From positions 310,001 through 374,000 of the forward strand of contig JAPDPX010000006.1 in the NCBI GenBank assembly GCA_034506255.1: a DNA stretch of 64,000 bases, in the 5' to 3' direction. The stretch is from a candidate division KSB1 bacterium (lineage in GTDB: Bacteria > Zhuqueibacterota > Zhuqueibacteria > Zhuqueibacterales > Zhuqueibacteraceae). Both the position numbers and the translations under genes were made by a program. Position 1 is the stretch's first letter, and every line of letters starts with the position of its first letter. Shown here in pieces: positions 53,082-61,199 of this stretch. Below the pieces are notes generated by a model, which saw nothing but the letters and a program-made list of their open reading frames with translations, made no database searches and had not been told where the DNA came from.

Positions 53082-53512
53082 GATTTCACCCGGATGGTTA
53101 TGCTGTTCTGGTCTTCCGTCACTGGGAAACTCTGCAGCGCGCGGGACGCAGGTCCTTCGACGACTGCACCGGTGACATCATACTCCGAGCCGTGACAGGG
53201 GCACTGCAGGGCATTGGGCAACACGCGCACTTCACAACCGGCATGACTGCACACGGTGGAGAGTGCGAGCAGACGCTGGTCAGCCAGGCGGCGCACAACG
53301 ATGGTCACGGGAAAGTTTGGCGGCCGCACCAGCAGCACGCCGCCGGGCGCAGCCAGCGCTGTGGCCGCCGCCTGGGGAATGGTGATGGCCTCCCCATGCC
53401 ATTCTCCGTGCACTGCGGGCAGGCCGGCGGCACAGCCGGGCAGCCACTCCGCCGCCGCAGCCACCGCCAGCGTGCCGGCCAACTTTTGCAAAAACTCGCG
53501 TCGCGTTGACAT
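53078..53512 (-). CDS. Exported Rieske [2Fe-2S] protein
   Basis: 144 residues. A twin-arginine-like start (MSTRREFLQKLAGTLAVAAA) is followed by a lipobox-like LPGC at about 25-28. The cluster ligands are in CSHAGC (Cys and His) and CPCHGSEYD (Cys and His), the Rieske pair. It is short, so it is a ferredoxin-type electron carrier, not a full cytochrome bc1 subunit. It lies 174 bases after a di-heme oxidoreductase gene on the same strand and overlaps the porin start, so all three are likely one operon. The Tat signal fits a folded, cofactor-bearing periplasmic protein. Confidence 0.9.
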   Translation of the reverse strand: MSTRREFLQKLAGTLAVAAAAEWLPGCAAGLPAVHGEWHGEAITIPQAAATALAAPGGVLLVRPPNFPVTIVVRRLADQRLLALSTVCSHAGCEVRVLPNALQCPCHGSEYDVTGAVVEGPASRALQSFPVTEDQNSITIRVKS

Positions 53513-53686
53513 GGTGAGAAGCCTCGCAGTTTGAAACAGCCTCGATCAACCCGGAGCACCAGCCCGTATCACAGCGATGCAGTTTGGGCGGGGTCGAAGC
53601 GCCCGCCGCGAAAAAACAACAGGCGCTTTTCCGTCACTTTCGTTTTTGTGTTTTTCGTGGTTCACGGTCAAACGGTCCCGCTGCTC

Positions 53687-54907
53687 TCAGAGTGAATTCA
53701 GAAAGGCCAGCACGGCCGCCCGCTCCTGCGCACTCAGATTCGCGAAGTTGTCACGGCTTTTTTGCGCCTCGCCGCCATGCAGCAGAATCGCCGCTTCCAG
53801 GCTGGCAGTACGGCCGTCGTGCAAATAGAACGGCGTGCCGCCGAGCAATTCGCCCACCAAGCCCAAACCCCACAGCGGCGTGGTGCGCCACTCCGAGCCG
53901 GTGGCTTCGCCCTCCGGATAGTTGTCGGCAAGCGCCGGGCCCATGTCATGCAGCAGCAAATCCGAGTACAACGGCACGCGTTGAAATGCCAGCGCGGCAA
54001 TCGCGCTCGGGCCGGTTTGCATTTCCGGCACGTGACAGCCGGTGCAGCCGATCGCGTCGAACAACCGCTCGCCGGTGCGCACCACCGCCTCCTCGCGGTG
54101 CCGTCGCAGCGGCGGCCGCAAGGTCTGCAGGTAGAACACCACCTGGTTGATGACCTCGGTCGAAACTTCGGGATCCGGAACATTGTCGCCGACGCGATTG
54201 CCCAGCACGGGATTGAAAAGCTCCTCCGCCTCGAATTCCGAAGTCACGCCGATGTCGTTGCGATAGGCGGTCACTGTCTGCTGCAGCAGATTGATCGCGG
54301 TGGCTTTGCGGCCGAAACGGCCAAGGTATTTGCCGTCACGCGAGACTTTCGCGGGATCGAGCACGAGATAGGGCGGCGGCAGCACAAAATTGGCCCGGCC
54401 CGAGATGCCGTCGCCCTCGGCATCATTCGGATCCTCACGTGCCAAAATGGTTTCATCGGGAATGGCTTCAATCAAACCCAGGCCAACGACCAGCGGACCG
54501 CCGCGTTCGGAAATGGCGGTGGCTTCCGCCGGCAGTTTTTCCGCCGGATAGCCGGGAAGGGCGCGATCCTGCAGTTGCGGGCCGCCCCGCTCCGGCAAAT
54601 AATCGAAGCCACCGGCAGTGGCGCGGCCGAAACGAGTCAGATTGGTCGAGGGGTGGCCGCGGCCCTCCGCGGGATGGCAACTCTCGCATGAGGTTTGGTT
54701 GAAAATCGGCCCCAGCCCGGTGGCGGGCGTGAAGGCTTCGCCGAAAGCTTCATCGCCGGCGAGATGCGCCGCCAGTTGCGCCGGCGAGAGATTCTCCACG
54801 GTGGCATCCAGCACCTGGTCGGGCGGCGGTGCTTCGGTGAGCAGAGGGCCGCAGGCGGCGAACCAGGGCAAAAGAAGCAGGAGCAATCCTCTGACTGTCA
54901 GTGTCAT
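53687..54907 (-). CDS. Di-heme oxidoreductase/peroxidase-like lipoprotein (DUF1111)
   Basis: 406 residues from the ATG at 54907, with GGAGGAAG just before; the open frame extends to 55303 but has no support. A lipobox-like WFAAC is near residue 19. Two heme c sites are visible: CESCH at 74-78 and CTGCH at 288-292. Blocks such as FNQTSCESCHPAEGRGHP, GDGISGRANFV and LLHDMGPALADNY match the di-heme oxidoreductase family, related to bacterial cytochrome c peroxidases. Function in periplasmic electron flow, perhaps with the Rieske protein downstream, is inferred. Confidence 0.9.
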   Translation of the reverse strand: MTLTVRGLLLLLLPWFAACGPLLTEAPPPDQVLDATVENLSPAQLAAHLAGDEAFGEAFTPATGLGPIFNQTSCESCHPAEGRGHPSTNLTRFGRATAGGFDYLPERGGPQLQDRALPGYPAEKLPAEATAISERGGPLVVGLGLIEAIPDETILAREDPNDAEGDGISGRANFVLPPPYLVLDPAKVSRDGKYLGRFGRKATAINLLQQTVTAYRNDIGVTSEFEAEELFNPVLGNRVGDNVPDPEVSTEVINQVVFYLQTLRPPLRRHREEAVVRTGERLFDAIGCTGCHVPEMQTGPSAIAALAFQRVPLYSDLLLHDMGPALADNYPEGEATGSEWRTTPLWGLGLVGELLGGTPFYLHDGRTASLEAAILLHGGEAQKSRDNFANLSAQERAAVLAFLNSL

Positions 54908-55029
54908 ATCTTCCTCCGGAAGTTTGGTTGCAACAGGACGGGGATGAACGGGGCAAGTGCGAGGTGGCCTGTCATGTGAAAACCCGGCGCAGCCGGGGTG
55001 AAGCCGGTACAGTTGAAGGTTTGGGGTGA

Positions 55030-55728
55030 TCAACAACGCTTTGCCTGCCCGGCCAGCAGCGCAGGCAATTCGGCTACGCTGGCGAGCAAATGCGTGTGTG
55101 CGGCTTTGCCGAGTTGCGCGAGGCCCTGTGCGCCGGAGAGCACGCCGACCACTGCGGCAACCCCGGCATTGGCGCCGGCTTCGAGATCCAACACCGTATC
55201 TCCCACCACCATCACCTGCCGCACGTCCGGCACACCGGCAGTTTCCATCGCGCGAAAAATCATGTAAGGCGCCGGCCGGCCCTGCGCCACTTCCTCGCTG
55301 CACACCACCGCGGCGAGCAGGCTGTCGCCCCAGCCCAGTTGCGCGAGAATGAGATTGGTGAGTTTGCGGTCGAAGCCGGTGGTCAGGGCGATTTTGATGC
55401 GGTGTTCGCGCAACCAGGCAAAGGTCTGTTCCGTGCCGGCAATCGGATGCACGCCCCCCTCGCGGAAGCTCTGTTCCAGTTGTGCGCGGAACCCGGCTGC
55501 AGCGGCTTGCACCAGGCCGGGTATTGCCGCTGCCGTGGCGCCGTATTTTTCTGCGATGAAATGCTGCAGCACCGCATGCTTGGCGGCACCGCGCCAGGGC
55601 CGCAATGCCGACTCGTCCAGCACGATGCCGTGCGGCCGCAATGCTGCTTGAAAGGCGCGAACTACATGGCCGTCATCCGCCACGGTGGTACCAGCAATGT
55701 CGAAAACCACCAACTGAATCTGATTCAT
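55030..55728 (-). CDS. Phosphonatase-like HAD hydrolase
   Basis: 232 residues from the ATG at 55728; another ATG is at 55737, but the GGATGG site favours the first. The nucleophile block is VVFDIAGTT (the A-G-T-T form typical of phosphonatases), then ALTTGFDRKLTNLIL (the Thr motif), GRPAPYMIFRAM (Lys/Arg motif), and MVVGDTVLDLEAGANAG (acidic motif). It matches the PhnX-related group of HAD proteins, which may cleave C-P or phosphoester bonds. The canonical Schiff-base Lys of PhnX cannot be confirmed. No phosphonate transporter is nearby. Confidence 0.85.
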   Translation of the reverse strand: MNQIQLVVFDIAGTTVADDGHVVRAFQAALRPHGIVLDESALRPWRGAAKHAVLQHFIAEKYGATAAAIPGLVQAAAAGFRAQLEQSFREGGVHPIAGTEQTFAWLREHRIKIALTTGFDRKLTNLILAQLGWGDSLLAAVVCSEEVAQGRPAPYMIFRAMETAGVPDVRQVMVVGDTVLDLEAGANAGVAAVVGVLSGAQGLAQLGKAAHTHLLASVAELPALLAGQAKRC

Positions 55729-55764
55729 CAAAACCATCCAGGATTATTGATTGCAAAAAATTTT

Positions 55765-55793
55765 TTTAGACGAACCTAAATCTAATCTGTCAA
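55765..55793 (-). promoter_or_regulatory. Possible promoter of the HAD hydrolase gene
   Basis: On the minus strand TTGACA (55793-55788), a 17-base spacer and TCTAAA (55770-55765). The -35 is perfect and the -10 weak. The predicted start is about 20 bases before the gene. Confidence 0.4.
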
Positions 55794-55975
55794 ACACAAC
55801 TCGCAAGAGTTTTTTTGAATGGGAGGCAGATGCAAGGCAAGAGTGTTTCAGGCGGGCATGGCTGCTGGGATGAAAGATGAACTTTTCAAATGAGGCACAA
55901 ACTGCGGACAGACTGCGTCATACGGAAACCCAACCGAAACGGCGGGGCGGCTGCGCTCGATCTCGAGGGCACGGT

Positions 55976-56779
55976 TCAAAGCAACGTCATGACCATCCGT
56001 TCGCGGTGCAACCGTCGCACCAGCCAGCGGTAGAGGAAAACATCCAAAACGTAAATCACCAGCCCCACGAGCAGGATCAGCGGCACGGTCAACACGAAAA
56101 TCCCCTGCATCTGTGAAATCACCAGGGCGATCACGGGCAGGACCAGCAATGCGGAAATCTGCTGCGCTTCCCAGACGCCGGCGGCACGCTGCGACACCGC
56201 CACCACCAGGGCGAGCGAGAGAAAACTCAGGCCGGGTGCCAGCCAAAAGATCATCGCCACCCAGCTCGCAGTCGGGAAGATCAAACGCCCGAAAAACGGA
56301 TAGGCGAGCGCATTGGCCACGACACCGTAAATGACAAAGCACAGCCAGGAAATGAGCACGGCGGGAATGAAACAAACGGCAATCTTGCCCAGCACCAGCT
56401 CCTGATCGGTGAGCGGCGTATACAGCAAACCCTCGATGGTCTTGCGTTCTTTCTCGCCGGCAAAACTGCTGGCGGCAATGATGCCGGCCATCATCACCGG
56501 AATCAACAGAAACAGCGGCCCGAGGAAAATGATCAGCATCATGTAGAGCACCGCCTGCTCTTCATTCAGGCCGGCGGGCAGCGCAACGGGCGGCAGTCGT
56601 TTCAGCATGGCGGCCTGGTTGGGATCGACGGCCATCTGACCGGTGGAAATCACCACCACCACGGGCAGCAGCACCACGAACACCAGGGGCACAAGCAGCA
56701 TGGGCAACACCGCCTGGCGGCTGCGGCGCAGCTCCATCCAGTCTTTGGCAAAGACGAGTTTAATGCGAAACAGATTCAT
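55976..56779 (-). CDS. ABC-2 type transporter permease
   Basis: 267 residues with six hydrophobic stretches. The N-terminus reads FAKDWMELRRSRQAVLPMLL, then VPLVFVVLLPVVVVI. The conserved block SSFAGEKERKTIEGLLYTPL, then TDQELVLGKI is the ABC-2 mark. Its start overlaps the ATPase gene by 20 bases, so it is the partner of that ATPase. The pair would export a drug, lipid or polymer, as in the NatAB group. No substrate-binding protein is present, as expected for an exporter. Confidence 0.9.
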   Translation of the reverse strand: MNLFRIKLVFAKDWMELRRSRQAVLPMLLVPLVFVVLLPVVVVISTGQMAVDPNQAAMLKRLPPVALPAGLNEEQAVLYMMLIIFLGPLFLLIPVMMAGIIAASSFAGEKERKTIEGLLYTPLTDQELVLGKIAVCFIPAVLISWLCFVIYGVVANALAYPFFGRLIFPTASWVAMIFWLAPGLSFLSLALVVAVSQRAAGVWEAQQISALLVLPVIALVISQMQGIFVLTVPLILLVGLVIYVLDVFLYRWLVRRLHRERMVMTLL

Positions 56780-57707
56780 GGTTTTGCCCGGGCACCAGTG
56801 CGAAATAGATGTCCTTCAGTGAGCGGCGCTCCTCCTGCACGGCGACAATGTCAGCCCCGGCCTGCACCAGGGTCCGCACCACGGCGGCAATTTCCGCCGG
56901 ATGGCGCAGCGCGATCCTCAGATGGTGTGCCGGTGCCGCCGGCTGCGGCTGCCAGCCTGCCTGCCGCAGGGCGGCGAAGAATTGTTCCCGCGGTTCGAGA
57001 AAGTCGATCCACCACACGCGCTCGGGCCACAATTGCCGGCGCAGCTCCGCAATTGTGCCGCTGGCGAGAAGGCTGCCGTGATCGATGATCGCCACCGCTT
57101 CACACAGCAGCTCGACTTCCTCCAGCCGGTGGGAGCACAGAAACACCGTGCGTGGGCGGCCGGTGATGAAGCGGCGCAAATAGTGCAGCAGCTCCTCCGA
57201 AGTTTCCGGATCCAGCCCGGCGGTGGGTTCATCGAGAAAGAGAATTTCGGGGTCGTGAATGAGCGCGCGCGCGATGCTCAACTTTTGCTTCATGCCCTTG
57301 CTCAGGCTGCCGGCCAAATCCCGGCGCTTTTCCGCCAAATCGAACTGCTCCAGCAAGCTGCCCAGGCGCTGCCGCAGCGCGCTGCCGCGCAGGCCGTAAA
57401 GCCCGCCCCAAATTTCCAGATTCTCCTGCACGGTGAGCTTCTCGTAGAGATTGGTGTCGGTTTGCACGCCGCAGCGCTGCCGCACAAGCTGGCTGTCGCG
57501 CGGCACCTCGTGGCCCAACACGAACGCCTGGCCTGCGGTCGGCAGCAACAGGCCGTTGAGCAAGCGCACCGTGGTGGTTTTGCCGGCGCCGTTGGGACCG
57601 AGAAAGCCGAAAACCGTGCCGGGCGCGACTGTGAGATTCACCTGCGCCAGCGCCGTCAGCGTGCCGAAATTCTTGGTGAGATTGTGGGTATGGATCACCG
57701 GACTCAT
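56760..57707 (-). CDS. ABC-2 type transporter ATP-binding protein
   Basis: 315 residues from the ATG at 57707; the open frame reaches 57920 but an AGG site fits here. Walker A GPNGAGKTT, signature LSKGMKQKLSIARAL, Walker B ILFLDEPTAGLDP, and the H-loop VFLCSHRLEEVE are all intact. The C-terminal third (WWIDFLEPREQFFAALRQAG) is the usual accessory domain of exporter ATPases. It overlaps the permease gene by 20 bases; the two are one operon. Confidence 0.94.
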   Translation of the reverse strand: MSPVIHTHNLTKNFGTLTALAQVNLTVAPGTVFGFLGPNGAGKTTTVRLLNGLLLPTAGQAFVLGHEVPRDSQLVRQRCGVQTDTNLYEKLTVQENLEIWGGLYGLRGSALRQRLGSLLEQFDLAEKRRDLAGSLSKGMKQKLSIARALIHDPEILFLDEPTAGLDPETSEELLHYLRRFITGRPRTVFLCSHRLEEVELLCEAVAIIDHGSLLASGTIAELRRQLWPERVWWIDFLEPREQFFAALRQAGWQPQPAAPAHHLRIALRHPAEIAAVVRTLVQAGADIVAVQEERRSLKDIYFALVPGQNHESVSH

Positions 57708-57779
57708 GGTCGCCTGACAGGTAAAAAATGGTGCGCCACGTGGGTGAAGCCTGCTGGCGGAATGAGGGCGAAATTTTAA

Positions 57780-57808
57780 TTGTATGCAAGCATTTTTTCT
57801 GTTACCCT
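57780..57808 (+). promoter_or_regulatory. Weak promoter-like site of the CNNM gene
   Basis: TTGTAT (57780-57785), a 17-base spacer and TACCCT (57803-57808), with a leader of about 50 bases to the ATG at 57866. Both boxes are weak matches. Confidence 0.35.
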
Positions 57809-57865
57809 CACCCGGTGCATGTACCGCAAGCCCGTCCTGCAGAAGTGATAGGGAGCCCGTGAGGT

Positions 57866-58933
57866 ATGGAAGATGTGCTGAAGTTTCTTTGGCAATTCTT
57901 GAGCCTGTTGTCGATTCCACTGCTGGTGTTGTTGAACAGTTTTTTCGTTGCCGCGGAGTTTGCGCTGGTGGCGGTGCGGCGCACCCGGGTCGAGGAAATG
58001 ATTCAAAAAGGCCGCGCAGGTGCCGCCGCCGTGCGACGCGCCATCAGCCGGTTGGATGATGCCATCGCCGCCACCCAACTCGGCATCACGCTGGCGAGCC
58101 TGGCGCTGGGATGGGTGGGCGAGCCGGCGGTGGCGCATTTGTTCGAGCCGGTGCTGCGCTGGCTGCCGCTTTCTCTCTCCACAGTAGCCAGCCACTCACT
58201 CGCCGCGATTTCTTCCTTCACCCTCATTACGTTTTTACATGTCGTGATCGGCGAGCTGGCGCCCAAGGCGCTGGCGCTGCAACGGCCGGATGACATTTCC
58301 GTGGTGGTGGCCACGCCGCTGCTGGTGTTTGCGCGCGTCATGCGGCCGGCGATTTTGATGATGAACAGCGCGGGCAATTGGGTGGTGCGTCGCCTCGGCT
58401 TTCAGCCGGTGTCCGGACATCAGATGGTGCATTCGGTGGATGAGCTCAGCCTGCTGGTCGAGGAAACCAGCCGGGCCGGCATCCTGCCGGCGGATCAGGC
58501 GGTTTATTTGCGCAACGTCTTCCGTCTTTCGTCCAAGCAGGTGCAGGACATTCTGGTGCCGCGCGAAAGGGTGGCAGCTCTGGAGGTGCACGCGCCGGAA
58601 AACGAAATCATGGAGGCGGTGCGCGAAGGTGCACATACCCGCATGCCGGTTTACGACGGCACTTTTGACAACATCGTCGGCATTGTCAATGCCAAGGATC
58701 TGTTCTATTTCTTCAGCCTGCGCGGCGTGATCACGCTGGGTGATGCCATGTATCCGCCGGTGTTCTTTCCACCCGGCATGTCGGTGGCGGTGGCACTGCG
58801 CGAATTCCGCAACCAAAAAAAGCAAATGGCGGTGGTGAAGGAGCGCAACGGCCCGGTGCTGGGGATTGTCACACTCGAAGACGTGCTGGAGGAAATCGTC
58901 GGCGAGATCGAGGATGAGCACGATGTGCAGTAG
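57866..58933 (+). CDS. CNNM/DUF21 membrane protein with CBS pair (hemolysin family)
   Basis: 355 residues. DUF21 domain at 10-190: LLVLLNSFFVAAEFALVAVR (the typical opening), TQLGITLASLALGWVGEPAV, FLHVVIGELAPKALAL. A CBS pair follows at about 205-340 (VQDILVPRERVAALEVHAPE; TRMPVYDGTFDNIVGIVNAK). It ends just after the CBS pair (VLEEIVGEIEDEHDVQ) and lacks the C-terminal CorC/HlyC domain usual in the family. Such proteins are linked to Mg2+ or Co2+ export. It is transcribed away from the ABC genes. Confidence 0.9.
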   Translation: MEDVLKFLWQFLSLLSIPLLVLLNSFFVAAEFALVAVRRTRVEEMIQKGRAGAAAVRRAISRLDDAIAATQLGITLASLALGWVGEPAVAHLFEPVLRWLPLSLSTVASHSLAAISSFTLITFLHVVIGELAPKALALQRPDDISVVVATPLLVFARVMRPAILMMNSAGNWVVRRLGFQPVSGHQMVHSVDELSLLVEETSRAGILPADQAVYLRNVFRLSSKQVQDILVPRERVAALEVHAPENEIMEAVREGAHTRMPVYDGTFDNIVGIVNAKDLFYFFSLRGVITLGDAMYPPVFFPPGMSVAVALREFRNQKKQMAVVKERNGPVLGIVTLEDVLEEIVGEIEDEHDVQ

Positions 58934-58978
58934 GAACTAGGATTGGCAGATGCTCGTCTCACCGCCGCCTGTCCTCAT

Positions 58979-59004
58979 GCAAGCCCGCAGGCTTGCAACT
59001 GCAA
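58979..59004. repeat. Intergenic hairpin repeat, copy 2
   Basis: GCAAGCC (58979-58985) and GGCTTGC (58990-58996) pair around CGCA, followed by AACTGCAAAT. The copy at 5646 has the same plan and tail. Confidence 0.45.
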
Positions 59005-59260
59005 ATTGGCTGGCACGCAGCCGGATTTATTTTCGCATTCCGCCAACGCCTGCCCGCCGTAAAGCAAAACTGCCCGCCTCCCAGCCTGCGACCTTCAGCC
59101 GGGAGATGGATTTTGTCTATCTTATCCGCGGGCAATTACCACCCGCTCATCTGGCGGGGATGATGGAAAGGCGGCTGCCTCTCCGCGCCGGCATCACGGC
59201 CACGGCAGTGATCTGTTACAAGACAAATCTTTGCAGAAAAAGCAAAGACTTTTTCCAACT

Positions 59261-59310
59261 ATAGAAAAACCCAACGAACTGTTAAAGCCTTATCCGTTGG
59301 GTATTTCTAT
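59261..59310. repeat. Strong inverted repeat, terminator-like/REP-like
   Basis: ATAGAAAAACCCAACG (59261-59276) and CGTTGGGTATTTCTAT (59295-59310) match at 15 of 16 positions, around an 18-base loop. Right after, CCGTTGG recurs at 59311-59317, then GATTTTCTTTTT. It may end transcription for one or both convergent genes, or be a mobile REP-type unit. Confidence 0.65.
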
Positions 59311-59405
59311 CCGTTGGAGATTTTCTTTTTGGCTGTGGCTCGTCCACGCCGGGGAATTGACGTGCCGATTTGCCACTGCCTGGCAGGCAGGTTGAAATGA
59401 GATGG

Positions 59406-60557
59406 CTAGCGGGCTGCCGACTTGCGCGCCAGCGCCTGGCGTGCGGCACACACCCGTTCCTGCGCCTTCTCCACCGAATCAGCCAGCGCGGTGAGATGTC
59501 CCATCTTGCGGTCGAGACGCGCGCCCAGCTTGCCGTAGAGATGCAACTTCACCTCGGGGAAAGCCGCCCCCGCCGCCCAGTCCGGCTCGCCATTTTCCCA
59601 CAAATCGCCGAGCAGGTTGGCCATGGCTGCGGGCCGGAGCTGGTCGGTCGCACCGAGCGGCAGGCCGCACACCGCGCGCACTTGCTGTTCAAACTGGCTG
59701 GTGAGAGTGGCTTCAATGGTCAAATGCCCGGAATTGTGCGGCCGCGGCGCCAGCTCGTTCACATAAAGTTTCTCATCGCGCGTCAGGAAAAATTCCACAC
59801 ACAGAACACCGACCACCTGGAGCTGGTCCAAAATCGCGCGCGTCATGGCGACCGCCTCCTGCGCCACCCTGGGGGAAACCGCGGCCGGCGCCAGGGAAAC
59901 ATCGAGAATGTGATTGCGATGGCGGTTCTCGATCACACCGTAATGCACAAACGCGCCGTCCTGCCCGCGCGCCGCCACCACCGACACTTCCTTCTCAAAA
60001 TCAATGAAAGCCTCCAGAATGCCCTCTTCGCCGGCGAGCAGATGCAAAGCGACAGCCGCCTGCTCCAGTGAAGTGATTTGCGACTGGCCCTTGCCATCAT
60101 AGCCAAAACCCGCGGTTTTGAGCACGGCCGGCAGGCCCACCTGCTGCAAAGCCAGCCGCAAATCCTCCAGGGATTGCACCGGCTGAAAGGGCACCACCGG
60201 CAGGCCGGCGCTGGTCAGGAAGGACTTCTCCCGCAAACGGTTTTGCGTGATATGCAACACCCGTGCGCTCGGATGCGCCGGCACATGCGCGGCGGCAATC
60301 TCGACTGCCTCGGCGGAGATGTTTTCGAATTCGAAGGTCACGACATTGACACGGCGCACGAAATCGCGCACGGCATCGAGATCATCGTAGGCCGCCACCA
60401 GTTCATGATCGGCGATTTGGCCGGTGGGGGAATCGGTGTCGAGCGACAGCGTGTGCACGCGATAGCCCATGCGCCGCGCGGCCAGGGCCAGCATGCGGCC
60501 GAGCTGGCCGCTGCCCAAAATGCCGATGGTCGCGCCCGGCAAAATGATATGCTTCAT
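59406..60557 (-). CDS. purK: 5-(carboxyamino)imidazole ribonucleotide synthase
   Basis: 383 residues. GILGSGQLGRMLALAA is the N-terminal nucleotide fold, VVTFEFENISAEAVEI the family block, and PAVLKTAGFGYDGKGQS the ATP-grasp loop. VSVVAARGQDGAFVHYGVIE and FLTRDEKLYVNELAPRPHNS complete the signature. The enzyme uses ATP and bicarbonate to carboxylate AIR to N5-CAIR in purine synthesis. It lies 30 bases after purE, the next enzyme of the path, in one operon. Confidence 0.96.
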   Translation of the reverse strand: MKHIILPGATIGILGSGQLGRMLALAARRMGYRVHTLSLDTDSPTGQIADHELVAAYDDLDAVRDFVRRVNVVTFEFENISAEAVEIAAAHVPAHPSARVLHITQNRLREKSFLTSAGLPVVPFQPVQSLEDLRLALQQVGLPAVLKTAGFGYDGKGQSQITSLEQAAVALHLLAGEEGILEAFIDFEKEVSVVAARGQDGAFVHYGVIENRHRNHILDVSLAPAAVSPRVAQEAVAMTRAILDQLQVVGVLCVEFFLTRDEKLYVNELAPRPHNSGHLTIEATLTSQFEQQVRAVCGLPLGATDQLRPAAMANLLGDLWENGEPDWAAGAAFPEVKLHLYGKLGARLDRKMGHLTALADSVEKAQERVCAARQALARKSAAR

Positions 60558-60587
60558 CTCGGCTTTTCTCTCAAGGATGGCAGTCCA

Positions 60588-61103
60588 CTACAACCGCAGC
60601 TCGGCGTTGTCCAAAACTCTTTGCGTCTGCTGCTGGCGGAATTGCCGCAGCTTCTCGCGCAATTCCGGCCGCTGGTTGGCGAGAATGGCCACCGCCAGCA
60701 GCGCGGCATTGGTGGCACCGGCCGTGCCGATCGCCAGCGTGCCCACCGGAATGCCGGCCGGCATCTGCACAATGGCGAGCAGCGAATCCAGCCCGTTGAG
60801 GGCTTTGCTCTGCACCGGCACGCCCAGCACCGGCACGAGCGTCTGCGCCGCCAGCATGCCGGGAAGATGGGCCGCGCCGCCGGCACCCGCAATGATCACC
60901 TCCAGGCCGCGGGCTTCCGCCGTCGTGGCAAACTCCGCCAGCCATGCCGGCGTGCGATGCGCCGACACGACCCGGCATTCATGCGGCACTTCGAATTGCT
61001 GCAACACCTCCGCGGCCGGCCGCATGGTCTCCCAATCCGATTTGCTGCCCATCACCACGGCAACCACGGGAGGCTGATCAAGCATCAAACGCTTCTCAGA
61101 CAT
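60588..61103 (-). CDS. purE: 5-(carboxyamino)imidazole ribonucleotide mutase
   Basis: 171 residues. VVMGSKSDWETMRPAAEVL is the N-terminal substrate block, ECRVVSAHRTPAWLAEFA supplies the catalytic His/Arg region, and IIAGAGGAAHLPGMLAA and ALNGLDSLLAIVQMPAGIPV complete the fold. The enzyme moves the carboxyl of N5-CAIR to carbon 4 to form CAIR. It precedes purK in the same transcript, matching the usual bacterial order. Confidence 0.97.
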   Translation of the reverse strand: MSEKRLMLDQPPVVAVVMGSKSDWETMRPAAEVLQQFEVPHECRVVSAHRTPAWLAEFATTAEARGLEVIIAGAGGAAHLPGMLAAQTLVPVLGVPVQSKALNGLDSLLAIVQMPAGIPVGTLAIGTAGATNAALLAVAILANQRPELREKLRQFRQQQTQRVLDNAELRL

Positions 61104-61199
61104 AACGGCAACTCTGAATGTGAAAATGCAGCGATGGCTTTCCCGCCCTCAGGCCGTCAGCGCAACCGCCTGCCTGATCGCACTGACAGCAGCAGACCC

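Larger units (their letters stand above)
58934..59405. other. Gap with two palindromes
   Basis: About 470 bases between two convergent genes. A 104-codon frame on plus has no domain and sits on the repeats. Two hairpins (58979, 59261) are listed separately. Confidence 0.55.

Noticed and set aside
58950..59264. A 104-codon plus frame after the CNNM gene.
   Set aside because: Covers the hairpin repeat and ends in low-complexity residues, with no family.
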